Source: Candidatus Poribacteria bacterium WGA-3G (GTDB taxonomy: Bacteria > Poribacteria > WGA-4E > WGA-3G). Taken from it: a DNA stretch of 19,551 nt. The translations under genes were made by a program, and so were the position numbers. Of this stretch, positions 14,271 through 19,551 are shown one piece after another. Below the pieces are notes generated by a model that was not told the origin of the DNA, made no database searches, and saw only the letters and a list, made by a program, of their open reading frames with translations. Every line of letters starts with the position of its first letter. Within the stretch, counting starts at the first letter, position 1. The DNA lies in contig ASZN01000082.1 in the NCBI GenBank assembly GCA_000406005.1, positions 1 to 19,551 on the forward strand. Direction: 5' to 3'.

Positions 14271-15006
14271 ATTTCATGAATGCGACGCGCCCACCGTAAG
14301 TCTCACGTAAGTTGTCGGATGTAAAAATTTCGTCAACAGGGCCACTGGCGATACGACGAATGTTCAATAGCATCACCCAATCGAAATAGTCGGTCACTGT
14401 CTGCAGATCGTGGTGTACGACGACGACAGTCTTCCCGTCGGCTCGGAGTTCCTGAAGCAGTGTTACAATTGCACGTTCCGTGGTCGCGTCTACGCCTTGA
14501 AAAGGTTCATCCATTAGATAGACTGTCGCATCCTGAACGAGTGCGCGTGCAAGAAAAACGCGTTGCTGTTGCCCACCCGAGAGTTGACTAATCTGCCGAG
14601 TGGTATACGCCTCCATACCGACCTTCTCTAACGCCTGCATTGCGAGTTCACGTTCTTTTTTCCTCGGTCGTCGTATCCAGCCGAGCGCACCGTAGCGTCC
14701 CATCATAACGACATCCAAGACGTTTGTCGGGAAATCCCAATCGACGCTTCCGCGTTGCGGCACATAACCGACAATCCCGCGTTGTGCTTCATAAGGCTTG
14801 TCGTAAATCAAGACGTTCCCAGCAGCCGGACGTACCAACCCTAAGATCGCTTTGATCAGTGTCGTTTTACCGGCACCGTTGGGACCGACGATCGACAAAA
14901 GCACCCCCGGCGGGACATCCAAATCGATATCCCACAGAACCGGCTTGTCTTGGTAAGCGACGGTTAAATCGGTTACCTGAATCGCTTTTTGCTCAGCCCC
15001 TTGCAT
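14269..15006 (-). CDS. troB: Metal ABC transporter ATP-binding protein
   Basis: Numbered from ATG 15006 (245 aa), the protein has all ABC ATPase motifs: Walker A GPNGAGKT (41-48), Q-loop in YVPQRGSVDWDFP, signature LSGGQQQR (142-149), Walker B VYLMDEP (162-168) and the switch histidine in VVVHHD (about 199). It powers the two permeases encoded downstream. The VPQRGSVDWDFPTNVLDVVMMGRYG stretch is typical of the Mn/Zn/Fe-chelate group. GAGGAG about 9 bases upstream supports ATG 15006 over a TTG at 15030, which would overlap the lipoprotein gene; with ATG 15006 the gap is 13 bases. Confidence 0.95.
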   Translation of the reverse strand: MQGAEQKAIQVTDLTVAYQDKPVLWDIDLDVPPGVLLSIVGPNGAGKTTLIKAILGLVRPAAGNVLIYDKPYEAQRGIVGYVPQRGSVDWDFPTNVLDVVMMGRYGALGWIRRPRKKERELAMQALEKVGMEAYTTRQISQLSGGQQQRVFLARALVQDATVYLMDEPFQGVDATTERAIVTLLQELRADGKTVVVVHHDLQTVTDYFDWVMLLNIRRIASGPVDEIFTSDNLRETYGGRVAFMK

Positions 15007-15019
15007 CCCGAATACTCCT

Positions 15020-15952
15020 CTATTTCCCAATCAAAGCCTGCACAATCGTATCAATATTATGTCGCACCATCCCGATGTAGGTACCTTCAGGTGTCCCATC
15101 GGTTCCCATAGCGTCTGAGAAGAGTTCGCCGCCAATCTCGACATCAAAACCTTTCGATTTCACAGCGGCTTTCACGGCTTCAAGGCTCCGTGAAGAGACA
15201 GAAGACTCCACAAAGATAGCCGGAATACGCCGCTCCGCAATAAACGTTGCCAATTCCTGTACATCAGCGATACCTGCCTCCGTTGCGGTGCTAATCCCTT
15301 GCAAACCGCGTACCTCGAACCCGTACGCTTTTCCGAAGTAGTTAAAAGCGTCGTGTGCTGTCACAAGGACGCGTTGCTGAGACGGCACGCGCGCCACTTG
15401 CGACTTCACGTATGCGTCGAGTTCGGTGAGTTTCGCGAGGTAGCGTTCGGCGTTGCTCCCGTACAAAACAGTGTTATCGGCATCGAATTCACTCAACGCA
15501 TCGCGAACCTTTCCCACAGCTTCCATCCAAAGCTTCACATCAAACCATAAGTGCGGGTCGTAGAGTCCTTCGTATTCTGCTGGTGTTAGCAATAGACTCC
15601 GATCGACATCATCTGTTACAGCGACCGCCAGAGTATCACCCGACATCTTCGCAAGGATGTCACTCATTTTCGATTCGAGGTGCAACCCGTTATAGAAGAT
15701 GATGTGTGCCGAACCGAGCCTTTGAACATCTTTCGGTGTCGGTTTGTAGAGGTGCGGGTCCACACCAGGTCCCATCATCCCCGTTACTTCAACACGTTTA
15801 CCGCCGACGTTTTTGACAATATCCGTGATCATACCGATGGTGGTAACAACGCGCAGCGTATCGCCTGTAGAAGCATCCGGCTGCCCCTTCGGATCACATC
15901 CAGAGGCTGCGAATATCGCTATTAGACACAGTGAAATGTATATTTTCTGCAT
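15020..15952 (-). CDS. troA: TroA/ZnuA-type metal-binding lipoprotein (solute-binding protein)
   Basis: This 310-aa lipoprotein captures Mn2+ or Zn2+ outside the membrane and delivers it to the permeases. The signal peptide ends in the lipobox AASGC (C19). Four metal ligands fit the cluster A-I family: H67 in VDPHLYKP, H134 in YDPHLWFDV, H200 in TAHDAFNYFGKAYG, and D280 in ELFSDAMGTDGTPEGTYIG. The His-His-His-Asp set matches TroA-like proteins, whereas the PsaA/MntC type has Glu at the third position. Zn and Mn cannot be told apart from these residues alone; the MntR-like regulator favours Mn. It lies 21 bases after the ferritin/VIT1 gene. Confidence 0.95.
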   Translation of the reverse strand: MQKIYISLCLIAIFAASGCDPKGQPDASTGDTLRVVTTIGMITDIVKNVGGKRVEVTGMMGPGVDPHLYKPTPKDVQRLGSAHIIFYNGLHLESKMSDILAKMSGDTLAVAVTDDVDRSLLLTPAEYEGLYDPHLWFDVKLWMEAVGKVRDALSEFDADNTVLYGSNAERYLAKLTELDAYVKSQVARVPSQQRVLVTAHDAFNYFGKAYGFEVRGLQGISTATEAGIADVQELATFIAERRIPAIFVESSVSSRSLEAVKAAVKSKGFDVEIGGELFSDAMGTDGTPEGTYIGMVRHNIDTIVQALIGK

Positions 15953-15973
15953 AATTCTTTAATTCCCCAGATT

Positions 15974-17107
15974 TTAAAAGAAAAAACGTTCTAAGAGTTC
16001 ACCGACGAGGTATCCGACCCCCGCGACACCGAGCCCGACAACGAACATATCGAAACCGCTTCTAAAGAGACTGCGTCCGGTGAAGAAGCTCCGTGTGGCA
16101 CCGACAGCGAAGTGCGAGAGCATAGCGAGTGTGAAAGAAATCCAGATAGCGAGCATCCCTTCCGTAAAGAGGAACGGCGCGACAGGGATAAAAGCACCGA
16201 TAGCCGTCGCGAATCCTGTAATCCATCCTTCTTTGAGAGGGGTCGCATAGACTTCCCCGATTTTAAGTTCCATTTGGATTTTTTCTGCCAGTGCTCTCTC
16301 TGGGTCCTCCATGACTTCCTGTGCGAGTTCTCGTGCCTGTTCCTTTGGTACACCGCGGACCTCGTAGATGAGTGCGAGTTCATCTTCTTCTACGTCCGGC
16401 ATGAGCAGAATTTCCTCTTTTTCGACCTCGATTTCGTGTTCATAGACCTCTTGTTCGCTTTTCGCCGCGAGGTACCCTGAAGCCCCCATAGAGAGCGAGT
16501 CCGCAACCGTTCCGACGATCCCTGTCACCAGGATTGTCGAGACATCCGATGTCGCAGCGATGACCCCGGCGACCAATCCGAAATTCGCCGTTAGACCGTC
16601 GTTAAACCCATAAACGATGTTGCCTATCATACCGCCAGATTCGGTTTTGTGCCACGGTTCACCGATCGTACCCGTCAGTTCCTGCAAACTCTCAGTATGC
16701 CCTGCCGATTCTTTGGCTAAGTCGAGTGCGGTCTCTTTGACATCCTGTTGCGTGCTGTTCTTGTGGAGTGTTAGATAGTCTTTGACCTCGCTCGCCTCCT
16801 CACTGAGCATCTGCGAAAGGAAGAACGAACCGCCAAACTTAGGCGCGAGCCACGCCATCAACCGTGCCTTCATCGTCGGCTGACGCTTCTTAAACCGGAC
16901 GCTATAGGATTCAAGCATCTCCTGCCATCGCGTAACATGTCGATCTTCTACCTCGGCAAGCTCACTTAATATTTTTTTGCGCGCTGGGTCCGACTCAAGT
17001 TCGGCAAAAGCACCATAAAGGAAACTTGCATCAATTTCATCTTGTAAATGGTTTTTCCATACCTTAATCGTTTTGTCATCCGGTCGAGTCCGTTCTTGTT
17101 GTTCCAT
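15974..17107 (-). CDS. MbfA-like membrane-bound ferritin fused to a VIT1/CCC1 transporter
   Basis: This is a 377-aa fusion. Residues about 10-150 form a ferritin-like/rubrerythrin-type four-helix domain with candidate di-iron ligands E24, E54 and H57 (EDRH), the E103/E104 pair and E133 to H137 (ESAGH). Residues about 155-377 are a VIT1/CCC1 transporter with about five membrane segments, the hallmark YGFNDGLTANFGLVAG, and a Glu-rich soluble segment between the second and third segments (about 217-290). Characterised MbfA proteins export iron, and VIT1 relatives also move manganese. The expected role is metal detoxification by sequestration and efflux. AGGA about 9 bases upstream supports ATG 17107. 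It lies 43 bases after the regulator gene and before the importer genes, an unusual pairing. Confidence 0.92.
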   Translation of the reverse strand: MEQQERTRPDDKTIKVWKNHLQDEIDASFLYGAFAELESDPARKKILSELAEVEDRHVTRWQEMLESYSVRFKKRQPTMKARLMAWLAPKFGGSFFLSQMLSEEASEVKDYLTLHKNSTQQDVKETALDLAKESAGHTESLQELTGTIGEPWHKTESGGMIGNIVYGFNDGLTANFGLVAGVIAATSDVSTILVTGIVGTVADSLSMGASGYLAAKSEQEVYEHEIEVEKEEILLMPDVEEDELALIYEVRGVPKEQARELAQEVMEDPERALAEKIQMELKIGEVYATPLKEGWITGFATAIGAFIPVAPFLFTEGMLAIWISFTLAMLSHFAVGATRSFFTGRSLFRSGFDMFVVGLGVAGVGYLVGELLERFFF

Positions 17108-17129
17108 GATCGTTTCCTTTCAGTGTGGA

Positions 17130-17153
17130 TAGCGCGCTTTCAAGGCGCGTCTA
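17130..17153 (-). other. GC-rich hairpin overlapping the regulator stop codon
   Basis: CGCGC and GCGCG pair around a 7-base loop (17138-17144). Three further pairs (G17132-C17151, A17131-T17152, T17130-A17153) form if T17150 bulges. The stem reaches the TAG of the regulator gene and precedes the MbfA-like gene. There is no T-run, so it is not a terminator; it may be an mRNA processing or attenuation site. Confidence 0.35.
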
Positions 17154-17822
17154 TACATTATCTGGGTCTTGAACCTGCTCAACGAAAATGTGTTTCGCGA
17201 CTTCGCGCCCAATGACCACTTCCTGTCCTGCAATGTCAATGGTAAAAGGGCCTTCAAAGGGTGCGACTTCTACCACTCGGAACGCCGTACCCGGGTAAAG
17301 ATTAAAACTCCCGATATGTCGAAGCAGCGCCGAATCGCTGTCACTCACTTCAGCAACGACACAAGATTGACCGTCCTTCAGGTCTGTCATCGGAACGGAG
17401 TCTGTTTGTATCAGCACACCGTTCTTATCCGGTATGGGTGCCCCGTGCGGGTCGGCAGTCGGGTAACCGAGAAACTCGTCCATCCGTGCCTCTACATCTT
17501 CCGATATGACGTGTTCCAATTTCTCGGCTTCTTCGTGGACACCGTCCCACGGCACGCCAAGGGCTTTGACAAGGTAAAGTTCTAATAAGCGATGGTGCCG
17601 TATAATTTCGAGGGCGACGGCTTTCCCAGCAGCCGTTAAGGTCACACCACGATAGCGTTCATAGCGTACGAGTTTCATCGCCTTCAGTTTCTTGATCATC
17701 CCAGTGGCGGATGCAGGTTTCACGTCAAGATATTCCGCTAAAATGCCCGTCGAAACCTTGCCGACTTTCTCTTGCAACTTGTAAATCGACTTGAGATAAT
17801 CCTCTGCTGCATGTGTAAGCAT
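17151..17822 (-). CDS. mntR: DtxR/MntR-family metal-dependent transcriptional repressor
   Basis: Numbered from ATG 17822 (223 aa), the protein has an N-terminal winged helix (about 1-65, recognition region VKPASATGMIKKLKAMKLV), a DtxR dimerisation/metal domain (about 66-125) and a C-terminal SH3/FeoA-like domain (about 140-215). D8 in EDYLKSIY and E100 in HEEAEKLEH occupy the positions where MntR has Asp8 and Glu99 and where DtxR has Met and Cys. With H77, E103 and H104, this points to Mn2+ sensing. K11 replaces MntR's Glu11. GGAAAG just before the ATG supports this start over TTG 17834. It is the first gene of the metal operon, so it probably represses its own operon when metal is abundant. 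Confidence 0.92.
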   Translation of the reverse strand: MLTHAAEDYLKSIYKLQEKVGKVSTGILAEYLDVKPASATGMIKKLKAMKLVRYERYRGVTLTAAGKAVALEIIRHHRLLELYLVKALGVPWDGVHEEAEKLEHVISEDVEARMDEFLGYPTADPHGAPIPDKNGVLIQTDSVPMTDLKDGQSCVVAEVSDSDSALLRHIGSFNLYPGTAFRVVEVAPFEGPFTIDIAGQEVVIGREVAKHIFVEQVQDPDNV

Positions 17823-17869
17823 TAATCTTTCCAATCCGCAGGTGAAATATGCAACGCATATAGTAACCT

Positions 17870-17950
17870 AAGACTTACACGACCCCATTGCAGGGTTTTG
17901 CTTGGGCGTTTCTTCAGGGTTTGCAACCCCGCTCTATCACGTAAGTCCTA
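17870..17950. repeat. Repeat-like element with short terminal inverted repeats; contains repeat copy B
   Basis: GACTTAC at 17872-17878 and GTAAGTC at 17941-17947 are exact inverted repeats about 62 bases apart, matching 9 of 10 with flanks. Between them, 17892-17932 aligns with 1403-1444 at about 80 percent by eye. It includes GGGTTTGCAACCCC, a palindromic motif also seen in longer form (GGGGTTTGCAACCCC) inside the DUF255 gene near 4046. The element sits in the leader of the metal operon. It could be a degraded MITE-like repeat; target duplications were not found. Confidence 0.4.
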
Positions 17951-17979
17951 TCATCATCACAGTGCGGTTTATGCATAGG

Positions 17980-18002
17980 TCTAAAACCCACACAGTTTTA
18001 GA
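17980..18002 (-). other. Inverted repeat in the untranslated leader of the metal operon
   Basis: TCTAAAAC and GTTTTAGA are perfect 8-bp arms around a 7-base loop. It lies about 48-70 bases downstream of the predicted start, inside the leader RNA. It could fold in the mRNA or be a second protein-binding site. It shares the letters CTAAA with the operator palindrome, but in opposite polarity. Confidence 0.4.
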
Positions 18003-18039
18003 TAGTGTCTACCAAAATTATTAGAAAAATTGAAAAATA

Positions 18040-18059
18040 AATTTAGGCATAACTAAATT
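18040..18059. promoter_or_regulatory. Candidate MntR/TroR operator
   Basis: AATTTAG and CTAAATT form a perfect 7-bp palindrome around GCATAA. It overlaps the first bases of the -10 box and covers the predicted start of the operon that begins with an MntR-like repressor. The TTTAGG...CTAAA layout recalls DtxR-family sites. Position and symmetry both fit repression by blocking RNA polymerase. Confidence 0.6.
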
Positions 18060-18085
18060 ATATACATAAAAAAAATAATTATCAA
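18057..18085 (-). promoter_or_regulatory. Promoter of the mntR-mbfA-troABCD operon
   Basis: On the minus strand, TTGATA (18085-18080), a 17-base spacer and TATAAT (18062-18057) fit the vegetative consensus at 11 of 12 positions. The start would fall near 18050, giving a leader of about 230 bases before the regulator gene. The surrounding sequence is very AT-rich. Confidence 0.7.
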
Positions 18086-18097
18086 GGAAAAAATAAT

Positions 18098-19150
18098 TTA
18101 AAACGCGTTGAACACTTTTACGGGTTGACCCGTCTCAATAGATTCCCACGCCGCTACACCGACAGCGATAGACTTCGCACCGTCAACGACATTCGGAGAC
18201 GGTTCTGAGTCTTCCTCAAGACACTCCTGAAAATGCCGCATATATCGGATAACCGTCTGTCCGTGTCCGTAAACGCTTGTATCTATTTCAGGCGGACAGA
18301 TCACTTCAAAGGGTTCTCTGGTGGCCATTTTATCGAGCATCAACTTGACGTGTCCCTCTTTGTTGTCTGTAAAGTCCCCAATTACCGTCCCTTTACTTCC
18401 GAAAATGGAGATCTGCTGCATCGGCATCGGCGGATGGACGACATCGTAAAGCCCCATTGCTCTCGCAATTTGCCCGCTCTTAAACTTCAGGTTAAGAAAG
18501 AAATTATTCTTTATAGGATATTCCGGTGTGAGTAAGCCTTTCGTCCCATAAGCGTGCACCTCATCTACATCACCGAGGAGACAGCGCAATAGGTCAACAG
18601 GATGCACAATACCGCCGAACATCAAATCTTGCGGTTCATGGAGCCGCCACGGCGTGAAATCGTAGACCTCGCGCATGTCGTGGACATAATAGGCATCCGC
18701 CAGCATAATGTCGCCTAAATCACTGTCGTCGAGGAACCGTTTCATCGTTAAAAACTGGAGATCAAACCGCATCGACTGTCCTACAAGGAATTTGACTTTA
18801 TGCTCGCGCACCAGATCCACCAACTGCTGGGCATCGGCTAATGTGGTCACCATCGGTTTTGTACAAATGACATGTTTACCGGCTTCAATCGCAGCGACGC
18901 AATGTTCGGCATGCAAGTGGTCCGGGGAATAGATCGCGACAACAGAAATATCGTCACGCTGCACTAATTCCTGATAGTCTGTCGTCCAAAAATCCACGCC
19001 AATTTGGTTGGCATAGTTCTCAAGCACATCTGCCCGTTTCGCACAGATACCGCGGAGTTCATATTTCAGGTCCGGCACATCTTTTAACAGGGTCGCAGTT
19101 GAACCCATATTGGTGGGATTCATCCCAATAACGCCCAATCCTATTGCCAT
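18098..19150 (-). CDS. Gfo/Idh/MocA family NAD(P)-dependent oxidoreductase
   Basis: This 350-aa protein has an N-terminal Rossmann fold (about 1-125), here GLGVIGMNPTNMG in place of the usual GxGxxG, with SPDHLHAEHCVAAIEAGKHV. The conserved lysine is in CTKPM (K98), where most members read EKP. The C-terminal substrate domain carries FGGIVHPVDLLRCLLG with H183 and D186 at the usual catalytic positions. Members oxidise or reduce sugars, inositols and related compounds; the substrate cannot be told here. GAGGAG about 7 bases before the ATG gives a strong start, and a promoter lies about 40 bases further upstream. It is a single-gene unit ending just before the metal operon promoter. Confidence 0.93.
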   Translation of the reverse strand: MAIGLGVIGMNPTNMGSTATLLKDVPDLKYELRGICAKRADVLENYANQIGVDFWTTDYQELVQRDDISVVAIYSPDHLHAEHCVAAIEAGKHVICTKPMVTTLADAQQLVDLVREHKVKFLVGQSMRFDLQFLTMKRFLDDSDLGDIMLADAYYVHDMREVYDFTPWRLHEPQDLMFGGIVHPVDLLRCLLGDVDEVHAYGTKGLLTPEYPIKNNFFLNLKFKSGQIARAMGLYDVVHPPMPMQQISIFGSKGTVIGDFTDNKEGHVKLMLDKMATREPFEVICPPEIDTSVYGHGQTVIRYMRHFQECLEEDSEPSPNVVDGAKSIAVGVAAWESIETGQPVKVFNAF

Positions 19151-19186
19151 TTTGTGTCTCCTCTCTGAATCAGTTGACGTGCGGCT

Positions 19187-19215
19187 ATTCTATCACAATT
19201 CGTTTTTACTGGCAA
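19187..19215 (-). promoter_or_regulatory. Promoter of the Gfo/Idh/MocA gene
   Basis: On the minus strand, TTGCCA (19215-19210), a 17-base spacer and TAGAAT (19192-19187) match the vegetative consensus at 10 of 12 positions. The start would be near 19180, about 30 bases before the ATG, leaving room for the GAGGAG ribosome site. Confidence 0.6.
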
Positions 19216-19236
19216 GTAGGGATCTGTTTTTTCCGC

Positions 19237-19265
19237 TTGATCCGTATCGGCAAAACTGTTATCAT
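19237..19265 (+). promoter_or_regulatory. Possible promoter of the Type ISP-like gene
   Basis: TTGATC (19237-19242), a 17-base spacer and TATCAT (19260-19265) are a moderate match to the vegetative consensus. The start would fall almost on the ATG at 19272, implying a leaderless or near-leaderless mRNA. The lack of a Shine-Dalgarno sequence before that ATG is compatible with this, but the promoter match is only fair. Confidence 0.3.
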
Positions 19266-19271
19266 ATCTTC

Positions 19272-19551
19272 ATGCCGCAACTCAATCTCAAACCCAGTCA
19301 CAAAGCAGTCCGCGACTATTACGCCACGCTCCAGCAATACGACCGACACGCCATCACACACGAAGGCGCGGTCAGCAACCCCTTCGCTTTTTTGCTGGAT
19401 GGCTGCGCAAAACAGGTGAACGCCACGCTCATCCCGCAATACGCCATGCGCGCGCTAAACGGAAATCGTATCGTTATTGACGGTGCGATCCTCGACGAAT
19501 ACGGTCTCCCGTTCGCTTATTGGGAGGCGAAAGATATAGACGACGATCTCC
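19272..19551 (+). CDS. N-terminus of a Type ISP-like restriction-modification enzyme (partial, runs off the window)
   Basis: The first 93 codons are present and the gene continues past the right edge. The opening (KPSHKAVRDYYATL, then THEGAVSNPFAFLLDGCAKQ) resembles the N-terminus of single-chain Type ISP enzymes such as LlaGI. It is followed by a PD-(D/E)XK-like core: VIDGAILDEYGLPFAYWEAK, with D70 or D75, E85 and K87. In that family this nuclease domain precedes an SF2 translocase, an N6-adenine methyltransferase and a target-recognition domain, which should lie to the right of the window. There is no evident Shine-Dalgarno sequence. The family call rests on recalled similarity over a short stretch. 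Confidence 0.7.
   Translation, partial: MPQLNLKPSHKAVRDYYATLQQYDRHAITHEGAVSNPFAFLLDGCAKQVNATLIPQYAMRALNGNRIVIDGAILDEYGLPFAYWEAKDIDDDL

Noticed and set aside
17823..18060. yybP-ykoY manganese riboswitch in the metal operon leader
   Set aside because: The conserved core and metal-binding loops of that class were not seen; only simple inverted repeats are present.
19144..19439. ORFs in other frames over the start of the Type ISP-like gene
   Set aside because: They overlap the frame that encodes a recognisable nuclease N-terminus and carry no motifs of their own.

Overview
The window is a bacterial chromosomal segment of moderate GC. Its mix of gene families (DegT/DnrJ aminotransferase, Gfo/Idh/MocA oxidoreductase, secreted LamG-fold protein, DUF255/YyaL protein, several restriction loci) and its intergenic repeats recall Candidatus Poribacteria. 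That assignment is an inference from gene style and not from any marker gene. There is no rRNA, tRNA, CRISPR array or recognisable insertion sequence.

Left part (1-5.5 kb). A PLP-dependent DegT-family aminotransferase (+) converges on a secreted LamG-fold protein (-). The LamG gene has a consensus promoter, a palindrome at its start site, and a 13-codon leader ORF with a perfect Shine-Dalgarno sequence. Next, all on the minus strand, come a thioredoxin-like DUF255 protein fused to a DsbD N-terminal-like domain, a shortened orphan HicB-type protein, and a small membrane-anchored TPR-like protein.

Middle (5.7-12.2 kb). This is the most interesting part: two large divergent genes. One encodes an N6-adenine DNA methyltransferase with an N-terminal PD-(D/E)XK-like segment and a long C-terminal region that may recognise target DNA. 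The other encodes an SF2 DEAH helicase with a nuclease-like C-terminus. They share a compact regulatory region with two back-to-back sigma70 promoters (both with N17 spacers) and three GTTGAC half-sites. I read the pair as a two-protein restriction-modification or anti-phage system that splits the activities of a Type ISP enzyme over two genes. The helicase gene is visibly AT-richer than its neighbours, which fits acquisition by transfer.

Right part (12.2-18.1 kb). A minus-strand metal-homeostasis operon reads, in order of transcription, mntR/troR-like regulator, MbfA-like ferritin/VIT1 exporter, TroA-like lipoprotein, ABC ATPase, and two permeases. Upstream of the regulator is a TTGATA-N17-TATAAT promoter whose -10 is overlapped by a perfect 7+7 bp palindrome, probably the repressor's operator. 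Import and storage/efflux genes therefore appear to be cotranscribed.

Right end (18.1-19.55 kb). A Gfo/Idh/MocA oxidoreductase (-) is followed divergently by the first 93 codons of what looks like a Type ISP restriction-modification enzyme (+), cut by the window edge. No gene-free stretch exceeds 300 bases; the longest (8623-8899 and 17823-18097) carry promoters, operator-like palindromes and a repeat element.
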